Below are positions 1 to 6,185 of a DNA stretch of 7,342 nucleotides, piece after piece (within the stretch, counting starts at the first letter, position 1; each line of letters begins with the position of its first letter). Source of the DNA: Brevundimonas sp. Lineage in GTDB: Bacteria; Pseudomonadota; Alphaproteobacteria; Caulobacterales; Caulobacteraceae. The notes under the pieces were generated by a model. That model searched no databases. It was not told the DNA's origin and worked only from the letters and a program-made list of their open reading frames with translations. The stretch lies in the NCBI GenBank assembly GCA_024711185.1, contig JANJTI010000295.1, forward strand, positions 1 to 7,342, in the 5' to 3' direction. Both the position numbers and the translations under genes were made by a program.

Positions 1-656
1 ACGTCCACCGACTGCGCGATCTGCTCGGCGAGAGCGCGGTCGGCGCCGTCGAGGGTCATGGTCCAGACGTGGATCTCGCGCGGCGCGTCTGGACGCTGGA
101 ACAGGTGTTCGACGGCGTGGCGGGCGCCCTGCTCCGTCACCACCACGCTGGCGCGGCCGCCCGCCTCGACCATCTGCCCGGTGTAGATCGGAAACTGCGA
201 GGCCGGGCCGGCGTAGACCATGACGAACGACCGTCCGCCGCGACGGATGGTGTAGATGCGGAAGTCCGGGCCGGGCCGGCCGGTGACGATCTCGAAGCCG
301 GCCGGCAGCTCGACCGAGAACGGCAGGGCGGCGCGGGCGGCGGCGTCGAGCACGGCGACGGCGGGAGCCGGCGGCGGGGCCGGCTCCGCGGCCGGGGCCG
401 CAGCGGGGGCGGCCTCGCGCACCACAGTCGGGGCGGCGGGCGCAGGCGCCGCCGGAACGGGCGCGGCGACGGGTCGCCCGGAGGGCGCGGGCGCCGGAGC
501 AGGCGTCGATTCGGGCGCAGGGGCCGGCGGAAGATAGTTGGCCGGCGCGGGCGGACCGCTGTTCAGGTCGCGGGTCAGATCGCTGGACGGAGCGGTCTGG
601 GCGTGGGCGGCGCCAGCGAGGCACAGGGCGACGGCGGTGGGTACGAGCACTTTCAT
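1..656 (-). CDS. Secreted Pro/Ala-rich hypothetical protein (3' end outside window)
   Basis: The reading frame is open from an ATG at 656-654 down to base 1, giving 218 codons with no stop, so the C-terminus lies beyond the left edge. Residues 1-19 look like a Sec signal peptide: K2, a hydrophobic core, and an A-H-A cleavage site before Q20. Residues about 34-103 are a low-complexity linker of Pro and Ala, consistent with a periplasmic spacer. From about residue 108 the sequence looks globular, with beta-like segments (FRIYTIRRG, SFVMVYAGP, REIHVWTM). I do not recognise the domain. An AAGG motif 8 nt before the ATG is a suitable ribosome binding site. The gene lies 18 bp after the DUF2474 gene on the same strand, so it may be read through from the oxidase operon. 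A link to oxidase function is only positional. Confidence 0.8.
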   Translation of the reverse strand, partial: MKVLVPTAVALCLAGAAHAQTAPSSDLTRDLNSGPPAPANYLPPAPAPESTPAPAPAPSGRPVAAPVPAAPAPAAPTVVREAAPAAAPAAEPAPPPAPAVAVLDAAARAALPFSVELPAGFEIVTGRPGPDFRIYTIRRGGRSFVMVYAGPASQFPIYTGQMVEAGGRASVVVTEQGARHAVEHLFQRPDAPREIHVWTMTLDGADRALAEQIAQSVD

Positions 657-674
657 GGCTGCGACCTTCCCCCT

Positions 675-821
675 TCAGCCCATGAACGGCAAGGCCCTGA
701 GCGCATAGGCGACCGCGGCCGTGAGAGCCGAGGCGGCGACGGCGAGGCCGAAGAACCACGCCAGCCGCTTCCACAGCGGGCGGGGCGCCTCCCCGGGGCC
801 GGGCGGGGGCTCGATCCTAAT
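675..821 (-). CDS. DUF2474-type small membrane protein of the cyd/CIO operon
   Basis: This 48-residue reading frame sits directly after cydB. It has a Pro/Glu-rich N-terminus, then PLWKRLAWFFGLAV (about 15-28), and one hydrophobic helix (about 20-43) ending in LRALPFMG. The LWKRL(A/G)W signature followed by a single helix is what I recall for DUF2474 proteins, which accompany CIO-type cydAB operons. By analogy with CydX it may be a small oxidase subunit; this is inference. No ATG, GTG or TTG is available in frame. An ATT at 821-819 overlaps the cydB stop (bases ATTAG) and has GGAGG 9 nt upstream, so I chose it. ATC at 824-822 is possible. CTG at 776-774, behind GGGGAGG, would give a 33-residue form. 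Confidence 0.72.
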   Translation of the reverse strand: MRIEPPPGPGEAPRPLWKRLAWFFGLAVAASALTAAVAYALRALPFMG

Positions 822-1842
822 GATAGCCGGCCTCCGGCGTGACCTTGCCGCGGAACACCCAGTAGACCCAGCCCGTGTAGGCGAGGATCAGCGGCAGGAT
901 GACCACCGTGCCGACCAGCATCAGGCCCAGGGCGTTGTCGGGCGCGGCGGCGGCGCGGAAATCGACGCTGTAGGGCGCGACATAGGGGAAGAAACCGGCG
1001 GCCAGGCCGGCGTAACCCGACAGGAAGACCAGCACGGCGCCGACGAAGGGCCAGCCGTGGGATGCGCGACGCACGCCCCAGCCGACAAGGCCGAGGCCGA
1101 CGAGACCCACCAGCGGAATCCAGGCCAGCGGCAGGAAGCGGCCCAGGTCGAGCCCGCCCCCGGTCCAGCCCCAGCGCTCCGCCACCACCGGGTGGACGAC
1201 CAGGGTCGAGAGGCTGACGCCGACGAGGAACAGGGCGGTCAGCGCGCCGGAGATCACGGCCCAGCGACGCGCGTCGCCGTGCAGCTCGTCGGCGGTCTTC
1301 CACATCAGCCAGGCGGCCCCGAGCAGGGCGTAGCCGCAGACCAGACCGGCGGCGACCAGCAGGGTGTAGGGGGTGAACCAGTCGAAGGTCCCGCCGGCGA
1401 AGCGCTGGTCGACCACTTCGATGCCCTGGATGAAGCCGCCGAGGATCAGACCCTGTGAAAAGGCGGCGAGGATGGAGCCGAAGGCGAACATGGCGGTCCA
1501 GAACGGTCGCCCGCGGCGCTGACCCCGGAAGCGGAACTCGAAGGCCACGCCGCGCAGGATCAGGCCCGCCAGCATCAGGATCACGGGCAGGTAGAAGGCC
1601 GGCATGACGATGGAATAGGCCAGCGGAAAGGCCGCCAGCAGGCCGCCGCCGCCCAGCACCAGCCAGGTCTCGTTCCCGTCCCAGACGGGAGCGACGGTGT
1701 TCATCATCACGTCGCGGTCCTGCTTGCTCCGGGAGAACGGGAACAGGATGCCGACTCCGAGGTCGAAACCGTCGAGCAGGACGTAGAGCAGCACGCCCGT
1801 GGCGATCAGGCCGGCCCAGATCAGGGGAAGGTCGAGGCTCAT
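817..1842 (-). CDS. cydB: Cytochrome bd/CIO-type quinol oxidase subunit II
   Basis: CydB pairs with CydA in the inner membrane to form the bd-type terminal oxidase, which oxidises quinol and reduces O2 to water without pumping protons. The 341-residue product is a normal length for the family. It shows the N-terminal DGFDLGVG motif (24-31), the conserved loop APVWDGNETWLV (51-62), LRGVAFEFR (96-104), FFPY (284-287) and repeated hydrophobic helices, with a short polar C-terminus. I chose the ATG at 1842-1840 because the protein then begins MSLDLPLIW as expected, GGGAG lies 7 nt upstream, and the codon overlaps the cydA stop as ATGA, indicating translational coupling. A longer open frame to 2205 runs back inside cydA and is not real coding sequence. 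Confidence 0.96.
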   Translation of the reverse strand: MSLDLPLIWAGLIATGVLLYVLLDGFDLGVGILFPFSRSKQDRDVMMNTVAPVWDGNETWLVLGGGGLLAAFPLAYSIVMPAFYLPVILMLAGLILRGVAFEFRFRGQRRGRPFWTAMFAFGSILAAFSQGLILGGFIQGIEVVDQRFAGGTFDWFTPYTLLVAAGLVCGYALLGAAWLMWKTADELHGDARRWAVISGALTALFLVGVSLSTLVVHPVVAERWGWTGGGLDLGRFLPLAWIPLVGLVGLGLVGWGVRRASHGWPFVGAVLVFLSGYAGLAAGFFPYVAPYSVDFRAAAAPDNALGLMLVGTVVILPLILAYTGWVYWVFRGKVTPEAGYH

Positions 1843-3239
1843 GACGGGTCTCCCGGGGCGTCCTCGGGGGCGGCGGCGAGCGGGGTGCCGGGCGCACGCT
1901 GGCCCTCCGGCCTCGGCTCGGCGGCGCCGGAGACGGGCCCCTCGCGCAGCAGGCGCAGGATGTAGATCGCGCCAGCCACGAAAACGATGGCGTAGACGCT
2001 GATGTAGATCAGCAGCGAGGTGGCGACCGAGCCGGCGGTCACCGGCGACAGGGCGTCGGCGGTGCGGATCAGACCCTGGACCACCCATGGCTGACGCCCC
2101 ACCTCGGTGACGATCCAGCCCGAGATCACCGCCACGAAACCCGCTGGCCCCATGGCCACGGCGAAGCGCAGGAACCAGCGATTTTCGGCGAGGCGCTTGC
2201 GCCACGTCAGCCAGGCCCCCCAGAGGCCGAGCGCGAGCATCAGCAGGCCGAGGCCGACCATGACCCGGAAGCTCCAGAACACGATGAACACCGGGGGCTG
2301 GTCCTCCGGTGCGAAGGCGTCGAGGCCCGTGACCACCTCGTCGGCGGGGGCGACCAGCACGCCGCCGCCGGGCACGGCCAGTTCGAAATGGTTCGATTGC
2401 GTCGCCCGGTCGGGGATGGCGAACAGGATCAACGGGTGGTTGGCGTCGGTCTCCCAGTAGGCCTCGATCGCCGCCAGCTTCTGGGGCTGGTGGTCCTTGG
2501 CGACGAGGCCGGATTCATGCCCGACCAGCACCTGGATGGGCGCCAGCACGGCGATCAGGCCGATGGCCATCTTCAGGGCGAGCCGGCTCTCCTCCTGCTC
2601 TCGATTGCGGAGCAGCTGGAAGGCCGAGGCGCCCCCGACCACCAGGGCCGTTGTCAGGAAGGCGGCGATCAGCATGTGCGCCAGCCGCGACGGGAAGCTG
2701 GGGTTGAAGATCGCCTCCATGAAGCTGGTCGCCAGGATGCGACCGTCGGCCAGCACCTCGTAGCCCGCGGGGGTCTGCATCCAGCTGTTGGCCGCGAGGA
2801 TCCAGAAGGCGGAGATGGAGGTGCCGATGGCCACCAGGCAGGTGGCGAGGAAGTGCAGTCGGGGCCCGACCTTCTTCCAGCCGAACAGCATGACGCCGAG
2901 GAAGGAGGCCTCGAGGAAGAAGGCGGTCAGCACCTCATAGGCCAGCAGCGGGCCGATCACCCCGCCGGTCAGGCGGATGAACTCGGACCAGTTGGTGCCG
3001 AACTGGTAGCTGAGCACGATGCCGGAGACGACGCCCATGCCGAAGCTGATGGCGAAGACCTTCACCCAGAACAGGTAGAGGGTCTTGTAGGCCTCGCGCT
3101 TCGTGCGCAGCCAGAGCCCCTCCAGCACCGCGAGATAGGCGGCCAGGCCGATGGTGAAGGCGGGGAAGAGGATGTGAAAGGCGACGGTGAAGGCGAACTG
3201 GAGTCGCGACAGCAACAGGGCGTCGTAGTCCAAGGCCAT
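1839..3239 (-). CDS. cydA: Cytochrome bd/CIO-type quinol oxidase subunit I
   Basis: CydA carries the hemes and the quinol site of the bd-type oxidase. The product is 466 residues, shorter than E. coli CydA (about 522), because the quinol-binding loop lacks the C-terminal insertion, as in CIO-type enzymes. Conserved features are present: H22 in FHILFPAFTIG (equivalent to H19 of E. coli), E102 and E110 (E99/E107), H188 (H186), Q-loop K254 and E259 in KLAAIE (K252/E257), M327 in SFRVMVGLG (M393), and GRQPW at 381-385. The last 35 residues are a Pro/Ala/Glu-rich tail. The annotated ATG is only 1 nt from an AAGGGG run; the TTG two codons on, 7 nt after AGGGG, is an alternative start giving MDYDALLLS. 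No CydDC assembly transporter is encoded nearby in the window. Confidence 0.97.
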   Translation of the reverse strand: MALDYDALLLSRLQFAFTVAFHILFPAFTIGLAAYLAVLEGLWLRTKREAYKTLYLFWVKVFAISFGMGVVSGIVLSYQFGTNWSEFIRLTGGVIGPLLAYEVLTAFFLEASFLGVMLFGWKKVGPRLHFLATCLVAIGTSISAFWILAANSWMQTPAGYEVLADGRILATSFMEAIFNPSFPSRLAHMLIAAFLTTALVVGGASAFQLLRNREQEESRLALKMAIGLIAVLAPIQVLVGHESGLVAKDHQPQKLAAIEAYWETDANHPLILFAIPDRATQSNHFELAVPGGGVLVAPADEVVTGLDAFAPEDQPPVFIVFWSFRVMVGLGLLMLALGLWGAWLTWRKRLAENRWFLRFAVAMGPAGFVAVISGWIVTEVGRQPWVVQGLIRTADALSPVTAGSVATSLLIYISVYAIVFVAGAIYILRLLREGPVSGAAEPRPEGQRAPGTPLAAAPEDAPGDPS

Positions 3240-3339
3240 ACCCCTTCATGCAGCAGGCGGGGAAAGGCTACGCCCGCCGCGCCCGGCTGTCACCTGACGG
3301 GCTGCCGCGCGACGGAACGCCTCAGCTTGCCGGCGAGCG

Positions 3340-5025
3340 TCAGGCGGCGGGCAATTCGACCCAGAAGGTCGCCCCCTGCCCCGGCGTCGAGTCCACCCCG
3401 ATGGAGCCGCCCTGCAACTCGACCAGGCGCTTGGCGAGGGCCAGGCCGATGCCGTGGCCCTCGACCGCCGAGCGTTCAAGGCCGAGACGGTTGAAGGGTT
3501 CGAACAGCTGGGCCTGCTTCTCCGGCGTCAGGCCGGGCCCCTGGTCGGTGACCTCGAGGCGAACGCCGTCGTGCACCCGACAGGCGCGCAGGACGACGAC
3601 GCCCCCGGCGGGGCCGTACTTGACCGCGTTCGAGGCGAGGTTGCCGACCACCTGGGCGAGCCGCTGCGAGTCGGCCAGTGCGATGAGGCCGTCGCCCTCG
3701 TTGACCATCTCGAAGCGGATCGCCTGCGCCTCCGGGCGAAGGGCGGTGGCGCGGCGCACGTCCTCGAGCACCCCGGGCACGTCGGTCGGGCGCAGTTCGA
3801 CCTTGACCGCCCCGGACTCCGCGCGGGCCACGTCGAGCAGGTCGTGAGCAAGGGATTCGACCTGACGCGCCGTCTTGACGAGCATGTCGGCCATCTCGGT
3901 CTGGGTAGCGTTCACCGGACCGAGCTGACCGGTCTTCCAGAGTTCGCCGATGCCGATTACCCCGCCGACGGGGCTCTTGATCTCATGCGCGACGTTGGCC
4001 AGCAGCCGGGACTTTGCCTCCGACGCCCTCTCGGCGCGGGCCTGGCCAGCGCGGGCGCGGTCGCCCAGCCGGTCGCGCTCCTCGAGCAGGGCGGCGACGA
4101 GCAGGATCGGCAGATAGCCGAGCAGGACCAGCAGCTGCGCCATCATCGCCCGTTCGGCCCCGGGGTAGGCGGCGTAGGGACCGTAGCCCATCATGCTCCC
4201 GCCCACGGCGAGGACCGTGATGATGACAAGGGCCGCCGTGCTCCCGACGACCCGCAGCCGGACGGCGATCAGCAGCAGAAGCGGCAGCAACAGAAAGGCG
4301 ACGGGCGCGGCGTTGCGGAGAAAGATGGTGGAGGCGACGACGGTTATCGCCACCAGCAGGACCGCCGCTTCCGCCGCCCGGGGAAGCGCGCGGTAGCGCA
4401 CCAGCTCCCGGCGCGTGACGGCCAGACCGAAGCTGCCCACCACGGCGATGCTCAGCGCATGTCCGAACCACCAGGTCTGGGCGGTCTCGAAGAAGTTCGC
4501 GCCGTTCATCCACCACAGCATGCCGCCGACGAAGAGCGCGGCCGGCAGCGGCGCGACGGCCGCCGCGCTGATCAGAAAGCGGCTGGCTCCCTCGACGCTG
4601 GCGAGGTTGAGCGTCGGGGCGAACCGCCGCGCCAGCAGCACGGCGACGTAGATGTCCAGCATGTTGGCGACGGTGAACATCGCCGTGGCCGCGGTGGAGT
4701 TGCCGGCCAGCAGGTTGCCGGCCGCCAGGCCGAGCGCCACGAGCCCGCCGAAGGACAGATCGTACATCGGACCGCGCGAGGTCCGGAGCCAGACGGCCAC
4801 GGCCAGACCGGCCGAGCCCCAGAGGGCGGCGACCATGTCCGCGGAGCGGGCGAAGGTGAGGGAGAGCACGGTCAGGACCATCACGGCCATAGCCGTGAAC
4901 ACGGGCGCGAGCGGCTGGCGGCCGCCCTGCGGGGCCGCGACGGGACGGGCCTTGAGGGCGGGTCTCGCCGGCAGGGGCTCGAGCGCGGGGCTCATGGTCA
5001 TGGTCGGGTCCGGACGACTGGGCAC
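3340..5025 (-). CDS. Membrane sensor histidine kinase with MASE1-like domain
   Basis: The 561-residue protein has an N-terminal membrane region (about 42-314, eight or more hydrophobic helices). Segments such as ALWGSAGLAVAVWL and GLAAGNLLAG resemble the MASE1 sensor. A charged linker (315-340) follows, then a dimerisation domain with HEIKSP and phospho-acceptor H347. The ATPase domain has an N box (N462, N466), G1 DQGPGL (494-499), F box FEPF (508-511) and G2 GHGIGLALA (523-531). It should autophosphorylate and pass phosphate to a response regulator, but no receiver domain or regulator gene lies nearby, so it is an orphan here. The ligand is unknown. The gene sits between thiE and cydA on the same strand, so a redox or respiratory role is plausible but unproven. 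The start is uncertain: GTG at 5025, or ATG at 5001 or 4995, none with a strong ribosome binding site. Confidence 0.92.
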   Translation of the reverse strand: MPSRPDPTMTMSPALEPLPARPALKARPVAAPQGGRQPLAPVFTAMAVMVLTVLSLTFARSADMVAALWGSAGLAVAVWLRTSRGPMYDLSFGGLVALGLAAGNLLAGNSTAATAMFTVANMLDIYVAVLLARRFAPTLNLASVEGASRFLISAAAVAPLPAALFVGGMLWWMNGANFFETAQTWWFGHALSIAVVGSFGLAVTRRELVRYRALPRAAEAAVLLVAITVVASTIFLRNAAPVAFLLLPLLLLIAVRLRVVGSTAALVIITVLAVGGSMMGYGPYAAYPGAERAMMAQLLVLLGYLPILLVAALLEERDRLGDRARAGQARAERASEAKSRLLANVAHEIKSPVGGVIGIGELWKTGQLGPVNATQTEMADMLVKTARQVESLAHDLLDVARAESGAVKVELRPTDVPGVLEDVRRATALRPEAQAIRFEMVNEGDGLIALADSQRLAQVVGNLASNAVKYGPAGGVVVLRACRVHDGVRLEVTDQGPGLTPEKQAQLFEPFNRLGLERSAVEGHGIGLALAKRLVELQGGSIGVDSTPGQGATFWVELPAA

Positions 5026-5031
5026 CCCGAC

Positions 5032-5059
5032 GGGATTAGCCTTCGCTTCCTAATATCCC
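5032..5059 (-). repeat. Inverted repeat in the thiE-kinase gap
   Basis: On the plus strand GGGATTAG (5032-5039) pairs with CTAATATCCC (5050-5059) around a 10-nt loop, with a two-base bulge. It lies between the thiE stop (5067-5069) and the kinase GTG (5025), just ahead of the start. On the transcribed strand no run of T follows the hairpin, so it does not look like a standard intrinsic terminator. It could be a leader hairpin that affects kinase translation, or an operator. An AT-rich stretch (GATATTAG) on the minus strand in the left arm might also be a -10 element. The pairing is visible; the function is a guess. Confidence 0.35.
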
Positions 5060-5066
5060 CTGAAAA

Positions 5067-5726
5067 TCAGAAGGCCTCGCTCAGCGCGGCGTTGAAGGCG
5101 CGCACCGCTGCGGCCGGGCCGTCGGGGTCGTTCCAGACCGCCGAGCTGACCGCCACGAAGTCGGCTCCCGCCCGCGCAAGCCCGGCGCAGTTCGCCGGCG
5201 TGATCCCTCCGATCGCCACGCAGGGCGTCTCCACCGTCTCCTGCCAGATCGACAGAATCCCGGGGTCCGGCCGATGCGTGGTCGCCTTGGTGTCGGTGGG
5301 GAAGAAGGCGCCGAAGGCGACATAGTCGGCCCCCGCCTCCGCCGCCTCCATGGCCAGTTCACGGCTGTCGTGACAAGTGACCCCGATCATCGCGTCAGGG
5401 CCCATGATGCGCCGCGCCTCGGCGTAGGAGGCGTCGGACTGCCCGACGTGCACGCCGTCGCATCCGGAGCGGGCGGCGAGATCCGGCCGGTCGTTGAGGA
5501 TGACCGCGACGCCGCGGGCGCGGCACGCAGGGGCGAGGGCGTCGACGGTTCCCAGGACGGCGGCATCGTCGGCGTCCTTGAGCCGGATCTGCAGGGCCGC
5601 CACGTCGCCGGCGTCGAGCGCCTCTCCCAGGAGGGCGGCGAAGGCCGCCGGGTCCGGGATGGCCGGCGGGGTGATCAGATAGAGCCGGCAGGGCGGGCGC
5701 GGCGGGACGACGGGTTCTCTGGCCAT
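5067..5726 (-). CDS. thiE: Thiamine-phosphate synthase (ThiE/TenI family)
   Basis: ThiE joins the hydroxymethylpyrimidine pyrophosphate and thiazole phosphate moieties to form thiamine phosphate in the cytoplasm. The 219-residue product is a normal length for this TIM-barrel family. Family motifs appear in order: QIRLK with R48 and K50 (usual form Q(L/F)REK), NDR (N78, D79), GVHVGQSD ending at D98, IGVTCH (T117 where B. subtilis ThiE has Ser), [10 protein letters not shown] with T144, T146 and K147, AIGGI (171-175) and VAVSSAV. The key phosphate- and pyrimidine-contacting residues are therefore kept. No other thi gene or TPP riboswitch is visible. The ATG at 5726 has no clear Shine-Dalgarno sequence, so a leaderless or weakly translated message is possible. 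The bfd gene diverges from it across 128 bp. Confidence 0.93.
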   Translation of the reverse strand: MAREPVVPPRPPCRLYLITPPAIPDPAAFAALLGEALDAGDVAALQIRLKDADDAAVLGTVDALAPACRARGVAVILNDRPDLAARSGCDGVHVGQSDASYAEARRIMGPDAMIGVTCHDSRELAMEAAEAGADYVAFGAFFPTDTKATTHRPDPGILSIWQETVETPCVAIGGITPANCAGLARAGADFVAVSSAVWNDPDGPAAAVRAFNAALSEAF

Positions 5727-5783
5727 GCAGCGGGAGTGGGACGCCGCCGGCCGGTCGTCAATCGCCTACGTACAAGTCCCGAT

Positions 5784-5802
5784 GCGAACGACTTGCATTC
5801 GC
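5784..5802. promoter_or_regulatory. Putative Fur box upstream of bfd
   Basis: The 19-mer GCGAACGACTTGCATTCGC has five perfectly paired bases at each end (GCGAA and TTCGC) and partial symmetry inside. Length, spacing and the TTGCATTCGC half resemble alphaproteobacterial Fur sites as I remember them. It overlaps the -35 hexamer of the predicted bfd promoter, the position expected for an iron-dependent repressor. The symmetry is seen directly. Assignment to Fur is inferred from the pattern and from bfd being a common Fur target. Confidence 0.5.
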
Positions 5803-5822
5803 CCCAATCCCGTGATTATAGC
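5793..5822 (+). promoter_or_regulatory. Predicted sigma-70-type promoter of bfd
   Basis: TTGCAT (5793-5798) is followed after 17 bp by TTATAG (5816-5821), or after 18 bp by TATAGC, in an AT-rich island within high-GC DNA. Transcription would begin near 5828, leaving a leader of about 27 nt before the bfd GTG. This is the best promoter-like sequence in the window and is oriented toward bfd and bfr. Confidence 0.5.
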
Positions 5823-5833
5823 GAACTGTTCGC
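5821..5833. promoter_or_regulatory. Palindromic operator candidate at the bfd start site
   Basis: GCGAAC-T-GTTCGC is a perfect 6-bp inverted repeat with a single central base. It begins at the end of the -10 element and covers the expected transcription start, so a bound protein there would block initiation. Its right part, TGTTCGCAA (5827-5835), recurs exactly upstream of bfr at 6082-6090. The regulator is unknown. Confidence 0.45.
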
Positions 5834-5854
5834 AATCGCATCGGGTCCGCCCTC

Positions 5855-6040
5855 GTGTACGTCTGCAACTGCAACGGTCTGCGCCAGCGCGACGTCGCCG
5901 CCGCCATCGAGGCGGGTGCGACGCGGCCGAAGGACGTCTTCGACCGGCACCAGTGCCGGCCGCAGTGCGCGCGTTGCGTCTGCGAGATGCGCACGATGAT
6001 CGACGACAGCCGCGAGGCCTTCGCTCTCGCCGCCGAGTAG
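5855..6040 (+). CDS. bfd: Bacterioferritin-associated ferredoxin, [2Fe-2S]
   Basis: Bfd docks on bacterioferritin and passes electrons to its heme, so that stored ferric iron is reduced and released. The 61-residue product matches family length and begins MYVCNCNG, almost the same as E. coli Bfd (MYVCLCNG). Cluster ligands are expected at C4, C6, C38 and C41 (the CxC and CxxC pattern). Two further cysteines, C34 and C43, flank the second pair, which is unusual relative to E. coli Bfd. The start is GTG at 5855, required to keep the CxC motif at the N-terminus; the ribosome binding site is weak. Bfr follows 145 bp downstream on the same strand, which supports the functional assignment. The upstream region carries a promoter with Fur-like and palindromic sites. 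Confidence 0.93.
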   Translation: MYVCNCNGLRQRDVAAAIEAGATRPKDVFDRHQCRPQCARCVCEMRTMIDDSREAFALAAE

Positions 6041-6055
6041 CTGCGGGCGATTTTT
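6027..6055 (+). terminator. Possible intrinsic terminator at the end of bfd
   Basis: TCGCCGC (6027-6033) can pair with GCGGGCGA (6043-6050), leaving one bulged G and a 9-nt loop that contains the bfd stop codon, and TTTTT (6051-6055) follows at once. This is the layout of a rho-independent terminator. If real, it would partly separate bfd from bfr. The same AT-rich tract could instead serve the bfr promoter. Confidence 0.4.
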
Positions 6056-6071
6056 ATTCGCATTTTCAATG

Positions 6072-6110
6072 TTCTGAGAAGTGTTCGCAAGTGAACACGG
6101 CGCGTCGCCG
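6072..6110. repeat. Three adjacent palindromes upstream of bfr
   Basis: TTCTGAGAA (6072-6080) is a palindrome around one G. GTGTTC-GCAAGT-GAACAC (6081-6098) is a perfect 6-bp inverted repeat with a 6-nt spacer. CGGCG-CGT-CGCCG (6098-6110) is a perfect 5-bp hairpin. They follow one another in the 145-bp bfd-bfr gap and sit 76 bp or more before the bfr ATG. Operators for an iron or redox regulator or leader RNA structure are both possible. The middle one shares TGTTCGCAA with the bfd operator candidate. I see no convincing -35/-10 pair for bfr. Confidence 0.5.
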
Positions 6111-6185
6111 CGTGTTATCAAGGCGCAGGCGACGGGTGAATCAGGACGTCAGGTCGACGACCGCCCCGCCGACGGGAAGGCGATC

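Noticed and set aside
653..1897. A 414-codon minus-strand open frame in another frame across cydB
   Set aside because: Arg/Pro/Gly-rich out-of-frame translation of cydB; the cydB frame has all the family motifs.
2388..3494. A 368-codon plus-strand open frame opposite cydA
   Set aside because: It mirrors a well-supported gene, has no recognisable domain and shows shadow-type composition rich in Gly, Asp, Glu and Gln.
3454..5325. A 623-codon open frame on the plus strand opposite the kinase and thiE
   Set aside because: It is antisense to two clear genes, crosses their intergenic gap, and its translation is a low-complexity Gly/Asp/Arg/Gln mix, typical of high-GC shadow frames.
5727..5854. 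A TPP riboswitch upstream of thiE
   Set aside because: No CUGAGA-type core or matching helices on the minus strand, and the 128-bp gap is mostly accounted for by bfd control elements.
6071..6086. An alphaproteobacterial LexA box (GTTC-N7-GTTC)
   Set aside because: The two GTTC copies are separated by 8 bases, not 7, and the downstream gene is iron storage, not DNA repair.
6081..6185. An N-terminal extension of Bfr by 35 residues from a GTG at 6081
   Set aside because: Bacterioferritins begin MKGDxxII, matched exactly from 6186, and the extension would run through the palindrome cluster.
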